A program made the translations under genes and the position numbers. From Methanosarcina flavescens (GTDB lineage Archaea; Halobacteriota; Methanosarcinia; Methanosarcinales; Methanosarcinaceae): a stretch of 64,000 nt of DNA. Below the pieces are notes generated by a model. The model was not told the DNA's origin. It worked only from the letters and a program-made list of their open reading frames with translations, and ran no database searches. Positions 35,265-45,022 of the stretch are shown here, piece after piece (position 1 is the first letter of the stretch; each line of letters opens with the position of its first letter). The stretch spans positions 992,001-1,056,000 of the forward strand of contig NZ_CP032683.1 in assembly GCF_001304615.2 (NCBI RefSeq), read 5' to 3'.

Positions 35265-36225
35265 AAATGCATCTGCCTGCAATAATTTCTTCTTTTGTAT
35301 CGTCAGCTTTTTTAATTACTAGAGCTCCGTCGGGGGTTATTCCTACGGCTTTTCCTTCAATTATTCTTGAAGGCGTTGTGACCTTTACCTCTCTTCCTAT
35401 AGTGTCGGAAAGAGCAAGCCATTCGTTGAGAATATGTGAGAACGGACGGATCTTGAAATTTATATATTGCTGCTCGAGCTCGAAGAGTAAATCCTGAAGG
35501 AACGAAACCCTCTTTATATGTCTTCCAAGCTCAACTTTCAAAGTTGTGGAGCCTGCACGGAAAGACTCCGGGATATCCTTTAAATCCATGTTTACATTGA
35601 TCCCTATCCCCAGCACAACATAATCCACCCTATCCACTTCGGCCTTTGCCTCAGTAAGAATCCCGCAAACCTTTTTTCCATTTATCCGGACATCATTTGG
35701 CCATTTGATGCTGGCATCAAGACCCATATTACGAATAACATTTGCAACCGCAAGCCCTGCAATCAAGGTAAGCCTTGAGGCGTGCCTGAGAGGAATTCCG
35801 GGTTTCAGGATTACTGACATCCAGATCCCGCCGTGAGGAGAGACCCATTCCCTGCCCATCCTTCCCCGGCCTCCTTTTTGCACTTCGGCAATTACAAGCG
35901 TTCCTTCTTCTTCCGATGCTGCAATCTCTTTTGCAGTATTATTTGTTGAAGTTACTTCTTCGAAATAATGAATTTTTTTCCCCAGAAGGGTTGTCTTGAG
36001 CCCCATCTGGATTTCTTCCGGATACAGGAGTTGAGGTACGGATTTCAAGACATATCCCCTTTTCGGAGATGATTCTATCTCATAGCCATCCGCCTTAAGG
36101 GATTTGATATACTTCCAGACCATTGTCCTCGAGATCCCTAACTGAAGCCCCAATTCCTCTCCGGAAACAGGGCTTTTCTGTGCATCTTTAAGCGCCTTGA
36201 TAATCCGAGATCTTTTGTCTCCCAT
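35248..36225 (-). CDS. birA: Biotin protein ligase and putative biotin repressor
   Basis: A 325-residue two-domain protein. Residues 1-65 form a winged helix-turn-helix (GEELGLQLGISRTMVWKYIKSL). The ligase domain has GGRGRMGREWVSPHGGIWMS, the biotinyl-AMP loop, then WPNDVRINGKKVCGILTEAK, and an SH3-like C-terminal domain. It attaches biotin to the PycB carrier domain. With the DNA-binding domain present it may also repress the pyc genes, as BirA does in bacteria. It lies 110 bases after pycA on the same strand, the order pycB-pycA-bpl reported for Methanosarcina barkeri. Confidence 0.94.
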   Translation of the reverse strand: MGDKRSRIIKALKDAQKSPVSGEELGLQLGISRTMVWKYIKSLKADGYEIESSPKRGYVLKSVPQLLYPEEIQMGLKTTLLGKKIHYFEEVTSTNNTAKEIAASEEEGTLVIAEVQKGGRGRMGREWVSPHGGIWMSVILKPGIPLRHASRLTLIAGLAVANVIRNMGLDASIKWPNDVRINGKKVCGILTEAKAEVDRVDYVVLGIGINVNMDLKDIPESFRAGSTTLKVELGRHIKRVSFLQDLLFELEQQYINFKIRPFSHILNEWLALSDTIGREVKVTTPSRIIEGKAVGITPDGALVIKKADDTKEEIIAGRCIYARPR

Positions 36226-36335
36226 CCGTGCACCCCATACAAATGTATACGTTCCACCGTATATAATTATTTAGTTCAAACTATTCCATATCTAACTGTA
36301 TAAAGTCCTGTTCCTGTTTCTCAGGAGGACATCTT

Positions 36336-37817
36336 TCAGTGCTGCGTTTTCTGTGCCATGCTTACATAGGCGTGTACAGCAGCAGTGATAGCCGCAACTT
36401 TTTTGTCTTTTGCATCAAGAGCCGAGGCCAGAGTAGCTCCCTTTTCAGCATCTGCTTTGACGACCTCTTCAACTGACTCCAGAATCTTCTGATCTTCGAT
36501 AAAAGACGTTGTAAGGTCACCCCTGCGGAAGGCCGGGTTGCGCATAACTGCCTTGTGGAAAGGGATATTGGTTTTTACTCCAACAATCACATATTCGTAA
36601 AGCGCTCGTTCCATCCTGGCAATCGCTACATCTCTTGTCTTTGCCCAGACACAGAGCTTCGAGATCATCGAGTCATAGTATGGAGAGATCGTGTAACCTG
36701 TATGTACTCCGCTATCCACCCTAACTCCAGGACCGCCTGCAGACCGATATCCCCGGATCTTTCCAGGAGAAGGCGCAAAATCATTTAACGGATCTTCCGC
36801 ATTGATCCTGCACTCGATAGCATGCCCGTTAATGACGATATCTTCCTGGTTAAACTCAAGTTTTTCTCCCCAGGCTATCCTTAGCTGTTCCCTTACGATG
36901 TCAACACCAGTTATCATTTCGGTTATCCCGTGTTCGACCTGCAGGCGGGTATTGACCTCAAGGAAATAGAAGTTGCCCTTTGAATAAAGAAACTCCACTG
37001 TGCCGGCGTTTACATAACCAATTGTCTTTGCTACTCTGACTGCAGCTTCTCCCATCTGTGCCCTGAGTTCAGGGGTCATGATAGGAGAAGGAGCTTCCTC
37101 AATGAGCTTCTGATGCCTTCTCTGGATGGAGCACTCCCTATCTGAGAGGTAAATTGTGTTTCCATACCTATCTGCCAGAATTTGAATTTCTATGTGCCTT
37201 GGTTCTTCTGCATATTTCTCGATGAAGACCGAGGAATCCCCAAAAGCCGAGCCAGCCATTTGTCTGGTTGAGTTGAGTGCGGTGGCAAGTTCGTCCTTGC
37301 AATGTACCACTTTCATTCCAATTCCGCCACCTCCTGCCGAGGCTTTGATCAGGACGGGATAGCCAATTTCTTCCGCTATCTTCAGAGCCTCATCCGTATC
37401 CTCAACTGCATCCTTCGTTCCAGGCACTACAGGCACGCCAGCCTTCATCATAAGGTTCCTTGCCCTTATCTTGCTTCCCATCTCGGCAATCACATGACTG
37501 GGAGGGCCTATGAAAACAATTCCTTCTTCTTCACAGCGTTTTGCAAAGACAGGATTTTCGGAAAGGAAGCCATAGCCCGGATGAATTGCTTCAGCTCCTG
37601 TGTTTTTTGCAACTGCAAGGATAGCTTCCATATTCAGATAGCTCTGGCTGGAAGGAGCCGGGCCTATAAGGTAGGCCTCATCTGCATACTTGGCAAAAAG
37701 GGCATTTTTGTCAGCCTCCGAACAGACCGCGACTGTAGAAATCCCGAGTTCTCGGCAGGCACGCATAACCCTTATCGCAATTTCACCGCGATTTGCAACG
37801 AGTACTTTTTTGAACAT
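36336..37817 (-). CDS. pycA: Pyruvate carboxylase subunit A (biotin carboxylase)
   Basis: The protein of about 493 residues from [20 protein letters not shown] is a complete biotin carboxylase. Visible are the N-terminal domain, the glycine-rich ATP-grasp loop [12 protein letters not shown] near 160, [12 protein letters not shown] near 276 and [14 protein letters not shown] near 290. The subunit uses ATP and bicarbonate to carboxylate biotin on PycB, and the complex makes oxaloacetate for the incomplete TCA cycle. The ATG at 37817 follows GAGGTGGAAGG; the GTG at 37829 lies within that binding site and is not used. pycB ends 22 bases upstream. Confidence 0.96.
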   Translation of the reverse strand: MFKKVLVANRGEIAIRVMRACRELGISTVAVCSEADKNALFAKYADEAYLIGPAPSSQSYLNMEAILAVAKNTGAEAIHPGYGFLSENPVFAKRCEEEGIVFIGPPSHVIAEMGSKIRARNLMMKAGVPVVPGTKDAVEDTDEALKIAEEIGYPVLIKASAGGGGIGMKVVHCKDELATALNSTRQMAGSAFGDSSVFIEKYAEEPRHIEIQILADRYGNTIYLSDRECSIQRRHQKLIEEAPSPIMTPELRAQMGEAAVRVAKTIGYVNAGTVEFLYSKGNFYFLEVNTRLQVEHGITEMITGVDIVREQLRIAWGEKLEFNQEDIVINGHAIECRINAEDPLNDFAPSPGKIRGYRSAGGPGVRVDSGVHTGYTISPYYDSMISKLCVWAKTRDVAIARMERALYEYVIVGVKTNIPFHKAVMRNPAFRRGDLTTSFIEDQKILESVEEVVKADAEKGATLASALDAKDKKVAAITAAVHAYVSMAQKTQH

Positions 37818-37839
37818 AATACCTTCCACCTCGCCACAT

Positions 37840-39555
37840 TTATTCGATTGACATTATTATGTCTCCGGGAGATACAGTGTCGCCTTCAGAAACGAAAATT
37901 TCTTTTACAATGCCTGAATTGGGAGCGTGGACAGCATTCTCCATTTTCATAGCTTCGATAACAGCGACTGTATCGCCTTCTGCAACGGTGTCTTCGACCT
38001 TGACCTTAAGAGAGAGGATCATGCCTTGCATTGAACTGCTCACGGCTCCTTTAACGGAATCGGCACTTGGTTTCTTGGGAGATGCCTCAGATACGGAAAT
38101 TCCACCGCCCAGTGGCTCAACCTTGACCTCGTAGATTTCATCATCTACTTCAACCTTGAAATGGTTTGGAATTGTATACTCCTGCTGAACTGCAGGGGCA
38201 GCGACTGCCAGAACTTCTTCTTCCACTTCTCCTTTCAGGAATTTGGGGGCTATAGCCGGATAGAGAATATAGGTAAGGATATCTTCCTCGGATTTTGCAA
38301 TGCCTATTTCCTCAGCTTCCTTTTTCCTTTTCTCGTATTCAGGCTTAAGAAGATCGGCAGGACGGCAGTGAATAGGTTCTTCATCTCCGATCACCTTGCC
38401 TATTATCTCAGGGCTTATGGGAGCAGGAGGTCGCCCGTAAAGTCCACGCACATAGTCCTTTACTTCTTTAGGAATAACCTTATAACGCTCGCCCATGAGC
38501 ACGTTGAGCACTGCCTGGGTGCCCACTATCTGGCTTGTGGGAGTGACAAGAGGCGGATATCCAAGTTCCTCTCTAACCTTTGGCATCTCGTCAAGAACAG
38601 TTCCATACTTATCAAGAGCATTTTGCTCCTTTAATTGAGAAACCAGGTTTGAGAGCATCCCTCCCGGGATCTGATAGATAAGGACATTAGTATCGATCTG
38701 CTCGGAAATAGGGTCAAGTATACCCCTGTATTTCTCTTTCAAACTTTTAAAGTATTTAACAACCTCTTCAAAAGCTTCGAGATCAAGTCCCGTATCATAA
38801 GGAGTGCCCTTAAGGGCAGCTACAACTGTTTCAGTCGGAGGCTGGGAAGTTCCCCAGGCAAGGGGGGAAAGTGCAGTATCCAAAATATCCACCCCTGCCC
38901 CACAGGCTGCCATATAGCTCATAGGAGCCATTCCTGAGGTACAGTGGCAGTGCAGAGAAATTGGAATGGAGATTTCCTTTTTCATGGAATTTATTATTTG
39001 GGTAGCATCGTTAGGGGAAAGAAGACCTGCCATATCTTTGACACAGATGGAATCGCACTCAAGTTCTTGAAGCTGTTTTGCAAGTTCAACATATTTCTCA
39101 ACAGTGTGCACTGGACTTATTGTATAGCAAACTGTACCCTGAACGTGAGCACCAAGCCCTTTTGCCACCTTAATAGAGAATTCCATGTTCCGGATATCGT
39201 TAACCGCATCAAAAATCCGGAAAACGTCAATTCCGTTCTGGTAGGACTTAGTAATGAATTTCTCGACCACATCATCCGAATAGTGCCTGTACCCTACAAG
39301 GTTCTGACCCCTGAGCAGCATCTGTGCATAGGTATTGCTCATTCCTTTCTTGATATCTCTTAGCCGCTGCCATGGATCTTCATTAAGGTAGCGAATACAG
39401 CTGTCAAAGGTAGCACCTCCCCACATTTCGAGAGAGAAATACCCGATCTGGTCCAGTTGCCCAACCACTTCGAGCATATCTCTTGTCCGCATTCTGGTTG
39501 CCAGGAGAGACTGATGTGCATCCCGGAGGATGGTTTCGGTAATTTTTACACTCAT
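37840..39555 (-). CDS. pycB: Pyruvate carboxylase subunit B (carboxyltransferase and biotin carrier)
   Basis: A 571-residue protein. Residues 1-300 are the carboxyltransferase TIM barrel, beginning with [19 protein letters not shown] and containing [10 protein letters not shown] with the metal-binding His pair. The C-terminal 75 residues are a biotinyl domain with the target Lys in [10 protein letters not shown] near residue 535. It transfers CO2 from carboxybiotin to pyruvate. The gene heads the pycB-pycA-birA cluster. Its upstream region contains an inverted repeat with 15-base spacing. Confidence 0.96.
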   Translation of the reverse strand: MSVKITETILRDAHQSLLATRMRTRDMLEVVGQLDQIGYFSLEMWGGATFDSCIRYLNEDPWQRLRDIKKGMSNTYAQMLLRGQNLVGYRHYSDDVVEKFITKSYQNGIDVFRIFDAVNDIRNMEFSIKVAKGLGAHVQGTVCYTISPVHTVEKYVELAKQLQELECDSICVKDMAGLLSPNDATQIINSMKKEISIPISLHCHCTSGMAPMSYMAACGAGVDILDTALSPLAWGTSQPPTETVVAALKGTPYDTGLDLEAFEEVVKYFKSLKEKYRGILDPISEQIDTNVLIYQIPGGMLSNLVSQLKEQNALDKYGTVLDEMPKVREELGYPPLVTPTSQIVGTQAVLNVLMGERYKVIPKEVKDYVRGLYGRPPAPISPEIIGKVIGDEEPIHCRPADLLKPEYEKRKKEAEEIGIAKSEEDILTYILYPAIAPKFLKGEVEEEVLAVAAPAVQQEYTIPNHFKVEVDDEIYEVKVEPLGGGISVSEASPKKPSADSVKGAVSSSMQGMILSLKVKVEDTVAEGDTVAVIEAMKMENAVHAPNSGIVKEIFVSEGDTVSPGDIIMSIE

Positions 39556-40235
39556 GGATGAACCTCTTAAAAGCGAATCAAGATAACCGGGTTTACCATT
39601 CTTGACAGTATATTTTGAATGGTTTTCCAGAGGGTTTCGTTTAATATCCCGGAAATATATCGGTTAATACTTTGATCCGGTTTGAGTAAAGTGTATTAAA
39701 TTTCTGATTGTAATTTTAGCATGATTTCTTGCGGTTTTACCGGGAAAAGGGTTTCTATTATTCGGTATAACCGACTTTCTGAAACCACAATCAGAGGAAA
39801 TCAATTTTATAGTCTTAAACGCAGTACTCAACTAATCTGCGTTGATAAGAATTCTTTAATATACCATTGTTAACAAGTATATACTTTTCGGCCGTTGACA
39901 TTAAAAAAGTGGTTTTATGAAGATGTTTTTGATTTATGAAACACATTGAATTTGCAGGAAAGAAGCTTTCTAATTTCTGAAGTACAGAGGAACTTATTCA
40001 GAACTAGTCCTTTCTGAAACGTAACCTATGAGTATCGAAATGAGATAAACAAGCAGCAAATATCCAGCAAATACGCAGTGAACTTTAATCGATGAGGCTG
40101 GAAGATAACCGTCGGGCTGCAAAATAATTAGGAGATTGGAGACCAGGAAAGATTAAACGTTTAAAAGGCTAAAAATAAATCAGTTTGAAGTGAGAAATAT
40201 AAATTTTCCAGGAATTCCATCCGTAATCAAGCTTT
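39556..40235. other. 680-base gap upstream of pycB
   Basis: Besides the inverted repeat near pycB, an AATATATCGG block around 39655 can serve as a TATA element for the minus strand. From 39830 to 40230 the DNA is AT-rich and holds no supported gene, strong hairpin or repeat. The methyltransferase gene ends at 40236, so the left part may contain its transcript end. Confidence 0.4.
39595..39623. promoter_or_regulatory. Inverted repeat upstream of pycB, possible BirA operator
   Basis: ACCATTC at 39595-39601 and its reverse complement GAATGGT at 39617-39623 are separated by 15 bases, 40-68 bases upstream of the pycB start. Bacterial BirA sites also have half-sites separated by 14-16 bases, but with a different half-site sequence (TTGTTAACC type). 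The DNA-binding domain of the clustered BirA makes regulation plausible. The link is inference. Confidence 0.35.
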
Positions 40236-41183
40236 CTATTTTCTTCCTACAAAGAACCACTGATCGTAAGTCCCCTCAGAGTCTGTGTTATCTACAATCT
40301 CCCCTTCAACTCCCATCCTGAGTAAAGCCCTGGCAAGAATCTCAATCTCAGGTTTGCTGCTGACTGTAAAAAGTATGAGACCGCCCTCTTTTGCAACCGA
40401 GACTGCCTCTCTCATAATGCCTATCCAGAGTTCTTTGTTAAATTCATAGACAAGCCCCAGCATAAATCCCATTACTGCATCAAAGCTTCCAGGCTCAAAA
40501 TATCGTGAAAGGGAGGTTGCGTCCATTACAATCGTTTTTTTGGGGTTTAAAACTCCCTGTTCAAGCCCCTGGCAGACTGCACATTTATTGATCTCTACAG
40601 CCAAAGGGTCAAGTCCGAGTCTGTAAAGGGCAATTGTGGACATCCCGTTTCCACAACAAACCTCAAGAACCTTGCCTTCAGGATAAAAACCCTTTTTTTG
40701 AAGAATATCAAAAACTTCTGTTACTCTTCGCACACGATTTTCGGAAAAAATACTTCCATAAGACTCAGGCTTAACAGAACAACCCTCGCAGAGGTTACGG
40801 TTTACAAGCATAAGGGAGTAATATTCATTGACGGCATCTCGCCAACTTTCCGAGGAGATCTCAATATCTTTCTCAGGTAGATTAAAAGCAAGAAGAGAAT
40901 CCGTAAGAACCTCAAAATCTTTCTTTGAGCGAGTTCCCGCAAGAGCTCCGGTAAAAACCGACCAAAAATCCACAGGGACTTCCTCACCTGCCGGATTAAA
41001 AAGCAGTATCCCGAGCGTATGCTCTCCTTCCCGGACCCTCAATAGTCGTATTTGCCCTCCCTCTGCAAACCTCCGTACCCCCTTAAGATAATCAAGCGTA
41101 CGCTCGAGAGTCCTCTGGGCGAGATAACTTTCCTCTACAAAATAGACCTCTTCATCAATACCAAGGAGTTCCTGTAAAAGCAT
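40236..41183 (-). CDS. Class I SAM-dependent methyltransferase, archaeal family
   Basis: The 315-residue protein has an unassigned N-terminal half and a C-terminal Rossmann methyltransferase. The S-adenosylmethionine site is GKVLEVCCGNGMSTIALYRLGLDPLAVEIN near residue 173, followed by VMDATSLSRYF and SFDAVMGFMLGLVYEF. Two Cys in NRNLCEGCSVKP near 134 are notable. The substrate is unknown. The gene is monocistronic as far as can be seen. Confidence 0.75.
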   Translation of the reverse strand: MLLQELLGIDEEVYFVEESYLAQRTLERTLDYLKGVRRFAEGGQIRLLRVREGEHTLGILLFNPAGEEVPVDFWSVFTGALAGTRSKKDFEVLTDSLLAFNLPEKDIEISSESWRDAVNEYYSLMLVNRNLCEGCSVKPESYGSIFSENRVRRVTEVFDILQKKGFYPEGKVLEVCCGNGMSTIALYRLGLDPLAVEINKCAVCQGLEQGVLNPKKTIVMDATSLSRYFEPGSFDAVMGFMLGLVYEFNKELWIGIMREAVSVAKEGGLILFTVSSKPEIEILARALLRMGVEGEIVDNTDSEGTYDQWFFVGRK

Positions 41184-41408
41184 ATCTGATTAGATTCGGA
41201 TAATCTCATATCAAGATTTCGAAGAAGAAAGCTTCACCTGAGGCATTCAAACCTCAATAACCGTTAAACTCTGATCTGTCAGAGAAACATACCTGACTGT
41301 CATTATCACCAACAAAGAAATCAATCAATCGACATAACCACGATACATATCAGAATAGAAAATATCCTTCCAACCCCATTTAATATAAACTCTCTTGAGC
41401 TCAACCGC

Positions 41409-41509
41409 TGTGCCGCGACTGTCGCATCGGTCGATCGCGCCGGAGGGTTTGGGATAAGGTTCTCAAATCCAAAAGGCATGCCGAAACCGTTGCACCGGTC
41501 GATCACGCC
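41409..41509 (+). repeat. Imperfect direct repeat, two copies of about 32 bases
   Basis: TGCCGCGACTGTCGCATCGG and TGCCGAAACCGTTGCACCGG begin the two copies, and both continue with TCGATC.CGCC. The GC-rich copies stand out in AT-rich surroundings and directly abut the hairpin repeat. Confidence 0.55.
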
Positions 41510-41575
41510 TCCATGCCAGTTTTTGATCAAACTTTTTCTGAAAAAGTTTGTGATAAGGCTTGTAGGTTGGTGAAA
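41500..41575 (+). repeat. Dispersed hairpin-bearing repeat, copy 2
   Basis: This is an inverted copy of 27221-27305. In its centre AAACTTTTT at 41529-41537 and AAAAAGTTT at 41541-41549 form a perfect 9-bp stem with a 3-base loop. Two unlinked copies with conserved flanks suggest a small mobile or structural repeat family. Confidence 0.6.
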
Positions 41576-41728
41576 CCCGGATATAGCAATTTGGAGAGCA
41601 AAAGTGTATTAAAGGCTGAATAGATAGTGAAAAAATCCAAATATAAGCAAAGTTATTTATAGAATCTGAGTACAAAATCAGGGATTATAAGGATATATAT
41701 TAGCAAAAAAAGTAGATTGGAGGATAAT

Positions 41729-41938
41729 ATGGCAAAAGTAATACCGTTTGCACCAATTGAGCGTTTAATAAGGACTGCAGGTGCTCATAGAGTAAGTGAG
41801 AGTGCGGGAGTAACTCTTACAGAAATTCTGGAAGAATATGGACTTGAGATTTCAAGAGAAGCAATAAAACTTGCAGAACATGCAGGCAGAAAAACCGTAA
41901 AAGCTGAGGATATAAAATTAGCAAAAGAAATGTTATAA
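41729..41938 (+). CDS. Archaeal histone
   Basis: A 69-residue histone-fold protein starting MAKVIPFAPIERLIRTAGAHRVS and ending KTVKAEDIKLAKEML. The three helices and the RT pair of the dimer interface are in place, and there are no tails. It packs DNA as dimers and higher oligomers. The ATG at 41729 is preceded by GGAGG; the TTG at 41717 lies at the edge of that binding site and is not used. The gene stands alone. Confidence 0.96.
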   Translation: MAKVIPFAPIERLIRTAGAHRVSESAGVTLTEILEEYGLEISREAIKLAEHAGRKTVKAEDIKLAKEML

Positions 41939-42080
41939 GTTAGATAGATCATCCGTATAGATCGACCATCCCTTAAAAGCTATTCACCAGTACTATCTTG
42001 CTTTAAGGGACAGAATAAAAAATAAAATGCTGAGGATCAGCATTTTTCCTATTATTTTCCTATTTTTACTTAAAATTCAA

Positions 42081-42344
42081 TTATGCGGTTGCGGACTCCA
42101 TATCCACTACGGTCAGAGATTCCACAGGGCAAATCTTTGAGCAAGCTCCACAGCGGACACAAACTTCATCATTGATAATTGCTACTCCGTCCAGGATCCT
42201 GATTCCCAGTTCAGAGGTTTCGGGATCAAAGTCTTCACTTTTCATCAGTTTTACATTTACAGGGCAAACGGAAGCACAGATTCCGCATCCAACGCATTTT
42301 TTGGACTGAACTACTTTTTTGTTTTTCTTATCTGCTTTTGCCAT
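42081..42344 (-). CDS. Small 2[4Fe-4S] ferredoxin-like protein
   Basis: An 87-residue protein with a basic N-terminus (MAKADKKNKKVV) and two cluster motifs, CVGCGICASVCPVN near 17 and CVRCGACSKICPVE near 62. The two are separated by a 35-residue insert rich in acidic residues. It should carry electrons; the partner is unknown. GAGGTGA six bases before the ATG supports the start. The gene lies between the histone and the COG2426 membrane protein, without tight linkage. Confidence 0.85.
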   Translation of the reverse strand: MAKADKKNKKVVQSKKCVGCGICASVCPVNVKLMKSEDFDPETSELGIRILDGVAIINDEVCVRCGACSKICPVESLTVVDMESATA

Positions 42345-42518
42345 TAATAGTCACCTCAAAATTCCAGAAAACTGCCAGACAACGAAAATAAGCTGCAGGA
42401 AGTTGTAAAAGCAGGAGCTGGTAATAATATAATCGTAAATTTATATTTGTACTGTCAGTGGTATATTTGATATTTTTAAAATATATGAAGATTTCGAAGC
42501 AAGCGTTTTTAAGGAAGG

Positions 42519-43031
42519 TTATACACCCAGGACCATATCAGCGAGACCTATGCCTGTCACAGTAAGGGCAGTTACTATAACTCCGGCTATCATGACGCCG
42601 AGAGCAATTGCTGGCAGCGCCTGCCTGAACTTGACCCCGAATACAAATGCTGCTGCACAACCTGACCAGGCGCCTGTAGCGGGCAGGGGTATGGCTACAA
42701 AAACGGTCAGCGCAAGGAGTCCGTATTTCTCAAAATTCTCAGTATTGTTCCTGCGGGTTCTTGAGAAAAGCCAGGTGAAGAAAGTATCAAAGATTGAATA
42801 GCGTCTGAGATAGTTCGAGACCGGTTCAAGGAAGAGCAGAAGGGGAATTACAGGAAGAAGGTTCCCAAGCACTGAGAAGAAGAAGGCTTCGAAGGGTCCC
42901 ATTCCATAAATGCCCATTGCGACAGGGATTGCCCCCCTCAGTTCGGAAACGGGTACAGCTCCTAGAATCAAAACCGCAAGCCAGTGGGGGACAGCCCCCA
43001 GCATATCTACTAATGCTAGTTCAACAGACAT
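42519..43031 (-). CDS. COG2426 small multidrug-export-type membrane protein
   Basis: A 170-residue protein with four or five hydrophobic helices. The family marks are PVSELRGAIPVAMGIYGM near residue 27, LGNLLPVIPLL near 55, and PLPATGAWSGCAAAFVFG near 116. The family is named for a supposed export function, but a transport role is weakly supported. It may act in the membrane without a known partner. The RfcS gene lies upstream on the same strand with a 118-base gap. Confidence 0.82.
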   Translation of the reverse strand: MSVELALVDMLGAVPHWLAVLILGAVPVSELRGAIPVAMGIYGMGPFEAFFFSVLGNLLPVIPLLLFLEPVSNYLRRYSIFDTFFTWLFSRTRRNNTENFEKYGLLALTVFVAIPLPATGAWSGCAAAFVFGVKFRQALPAIALGVMIAGVIVTALTVTGIGLADMVLGV

Positions 43032-43149
43032 AGTAATCAGGATTTGTTTAATTCCGCATTTTCCTATTTTAAGAAAAGGCTAAATTCAAGCCTTTTCAAA
43101 CTTTTAAGAGATCTGGAGTATAGAGAAGCTGCTTCCTGTTCATTAAACC

Positions 43150-44169
43150 TTAATCTGCACCTGAGAGTGCAAAATGTGCGAGTAAAGCTTCGAGCTGAAT
43201 CTTTTCAGTAGCACCTTCAGTGAGCCTGAAATCGATCTCACCTACTATATCTACGAGTTCGACAATGCGCCTTTCAGAAAGCCCGAGATCCAGAATCATC
43301 CGGTCATCCATTTCCGAGATTGCCCTGTAAATCTGTCCAATTATATCTTCCCCGGAAAGACCCTCTTCGTAGAGCAACCTGTTCAGTTCCTTTCGTGCAA
43401 CCCTGAAATTCCCGCTCAGGGCCGTTTCGATCAGGTTCCTGATATCCTCAGGATTTGCGGTTGCTGTAGTTCTATAAATGGTTTCCCTGGATATAGGCTT
43501 TTCTGGATCTATGAAAGCAGCAGCTTGGAGAGAATTCACAGCTTTTCTCATATCTCCCTGGGATACGTAAATAAGTGCCTCATATCCGTCTTCAGTAATG
43601 GATAAATCCTGATCTTTAGCTATGTACTCAAGGCGGCTCCTGACAGCCTCTTCAGAAAGGCGCCTGAACCTGAAAACTGCACAGCGGGACTGGATAGGTT
43701 CTATAATTCTGGAAGAATAATTGCAGGACAGAATAAACCTGCAGTTATTGCTGAAGCGCTCCATTGTCCGCCTGAGTGCAGATTGGGCATCCGAGGTCAG
43801 TGCATCGGCTTCGTCCAGAAAGATAATTTTGAACTCGGCTCCTCCTATAGGGGCAGTTTTTGCAAAATTTTTAATTTTCGTCCGGACAACATCAATACCT
43901 CTTTCATCTGATGCATTGAGTTCGGTAAAGTTCTCACGCCAGAGATCTTCCCCGAAGATTTCTCTTGCAATCGATACTGCAGAGGCTGTTTTTCCGACCC
44001 CAGGCGGCCCTGAAAACAGGAGATGGGGAAGATTTCTCGTTGCAACGTAGGATTTCAGGCGTTCAATTGTTTCTTCCTGCCCTACCACCTGGTCCAGCCT
44101 GATAGGCCTGTATTTTTCGATCCAGATCTCTTCTTTAATCGTAGAGTCCTCCATCAATGCTTGCACCAT
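43150..44169 (-). CDS. rfcS: Replication factor C small subunit
   Basis: A 339-residue AAA+ clamp-loader subunit. It has the RFC start WIEKYRPIRLDQVVGQEETIE, Walker A GPPGVGKT near 54, Walker B IIFLDEADAL near 113, the SRC motif QSRCAVFRF near 159 and the C-terminal collar domain. With the large subunit it loads the PCNA ring. The frame starts MVQALMEDS at 44169; MEDS at 44154 is an alternative. Neither has a ribosome binding site, so the message may be leaderless. Confidence 0.95.
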   Translation of the reverse strand: MVQALMEDSTIKEEIWIEKYRPIRLDQVVGQEETIERLKSYVATRNLPHLLFSGPPGVGKTASAVSIAREIFGEDLWRENFTELNASDERGIDVVRTKIKNFAKTAPIGGAEFKIIFLDEADALTSDAQSALRRTMERFSNNCRFILSCNYSSRIIEPIQSRCAVFRFRRLSEEAVRSRLEYIAKDQDLSITEDGYEALIYVSQGDMRKAVNSLQAAAFIDPEKPISRETIYRTTATANPEDIRNLIETALSGNFRVARKELNRLLYEEGLSGEDIIGQIYRAISEMDDRMILDLGLSERRIVELVDIVGEIDFRLTEGATEKIQLEALLAHFALSGAD

Positions 44170-44291
44170 ATTTAGAAAAGATAATATTTAAACTTTTGAA
44201 TGTTCTCAGTTGTTATGTTTAAACTGCATCTTAAAAGTACAGTTATGCGTTACAGCCAGGATACAACTAATATATAAATGTATAGAAAATA

Positions 44292-44885
44292 GGCTCTGTA
44301 GAAATCCTAATTCGATCCATATTATTTCTATTACGTTTTTGTTTATGTTATAGACTATTAGTTTAACTTTTACTTCTTTTTATTTGATTTCTAGACTTTC
44401 TTGCCCTTAATATCTCTCCAAATTTCCTTATTACGGCAGATATTATTGTCTCTAATATATTTCTTCTATTTATTTGATCTTGTCAAACTCAGGTTAAACA
44501 ATGAGGAAGGAATTCTGGACACAAACTTTTGAAGAGTAGTGTAATGAGGAACCTTATCAAGGTCAAGTTTTTCTTTTATATTACTCATAAGGTCAATAAG
44601 TTCTGCAAAATCACGGTAATCTGTATTTATATACTCTTTCAGTAAAACAAAAACAAGAAGCTGATGTTGAGTATAAACATGTTTAAAATATTTACAGGAG
44701 TAAAGGTTCAGTCTTCAAGACTGAACCGTTTTAAGACTGAGATCAATAAATTTAATATACTTATTCGATGGCAATAGCAATTGCTCTTTTGTTTTTTGTG
44801 GGGACAAAAAAGTAAGAAGCATTTCTACAATTTTATTTTTATAAATTTTTGGGCAAAATAAAATTTATAGGATTTCTATAGAGCC
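44292..44885. mobile_element. Internally deleted insertion sequence with GGCTCTGTAGAAA-type ends
   Basis: GGCTCTGTAGAAATCCT at 44292 and AGGATTTCTATAGAGCC ending at 44885 are inverted copies of each other with one mismatch. Between them lies a transposase N-terminal fragment on the minus strand (44466-44725) and a perfect 11-bp-arm palindrome GGTTCAGTCTT-C-AAGACTGAACC at 44706-44728. At 594 bases the element is too short to encode a full transposase. A clear target duplication was not seen. Confidence 0.75.
44466..44725 (-). pseudogene. Transposase fragment, N-terminal region
   Basis: The minus strand reads LYSCKYFKHVYTQHQ, then LLVFVLLKEYINTDYRDFAE, followed by LDLDKVPHYTTLQKFVSRIP and soon a stop at 44466. 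This is the N-terminal part of an IS5/IS1182-like transposase common in Methanosarcina genomes, as judged from pattern memory. The catalytic DDE region is absent, so the copy is inactive and would need a transposase from elsewhere to move. Confidence 0.65.
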
Positions 44886-45022
44886 GATACAAAATCTAGT
44901 TAAGAAGGTTATTGGACTATACTAGGGAATTAGTATATTTGAATGCCGATTAAAGGTATAGCGGTTGTCTGCATAAATTACATTGAGAGCAAATACTTTT
45001 ATTTAATTTGGAAAAGTCGAGA

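Larger units (their letters stand above)
41184..41728. other. Intergenic region with repeats and histone promoter
   Basis: The first 200 bases are featureless. Two related segments of about 32 bases lie at 41409-41440 and 41478-41509 (each contains CGGTCGATC.CGCC). They are followed by the second copy of the dispersed hairpin repeat (41500-41575). From 41640 the DNA is AT-rich, with TTATTTATAG near 41649 as the likely TATA box of the histone gene. Confidence 0.5.
44170..45022. other. Intergenic region occupied by an insertion element remnant
   Basis: The first 120 bases form the rfcS upstream region. The rest is mostly the deleted element at 44292-44885. The last 130 bases are AT-rich and probably carry the promoter of the frameshifted iron-sulfur gene. 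Confidence 0.6.
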
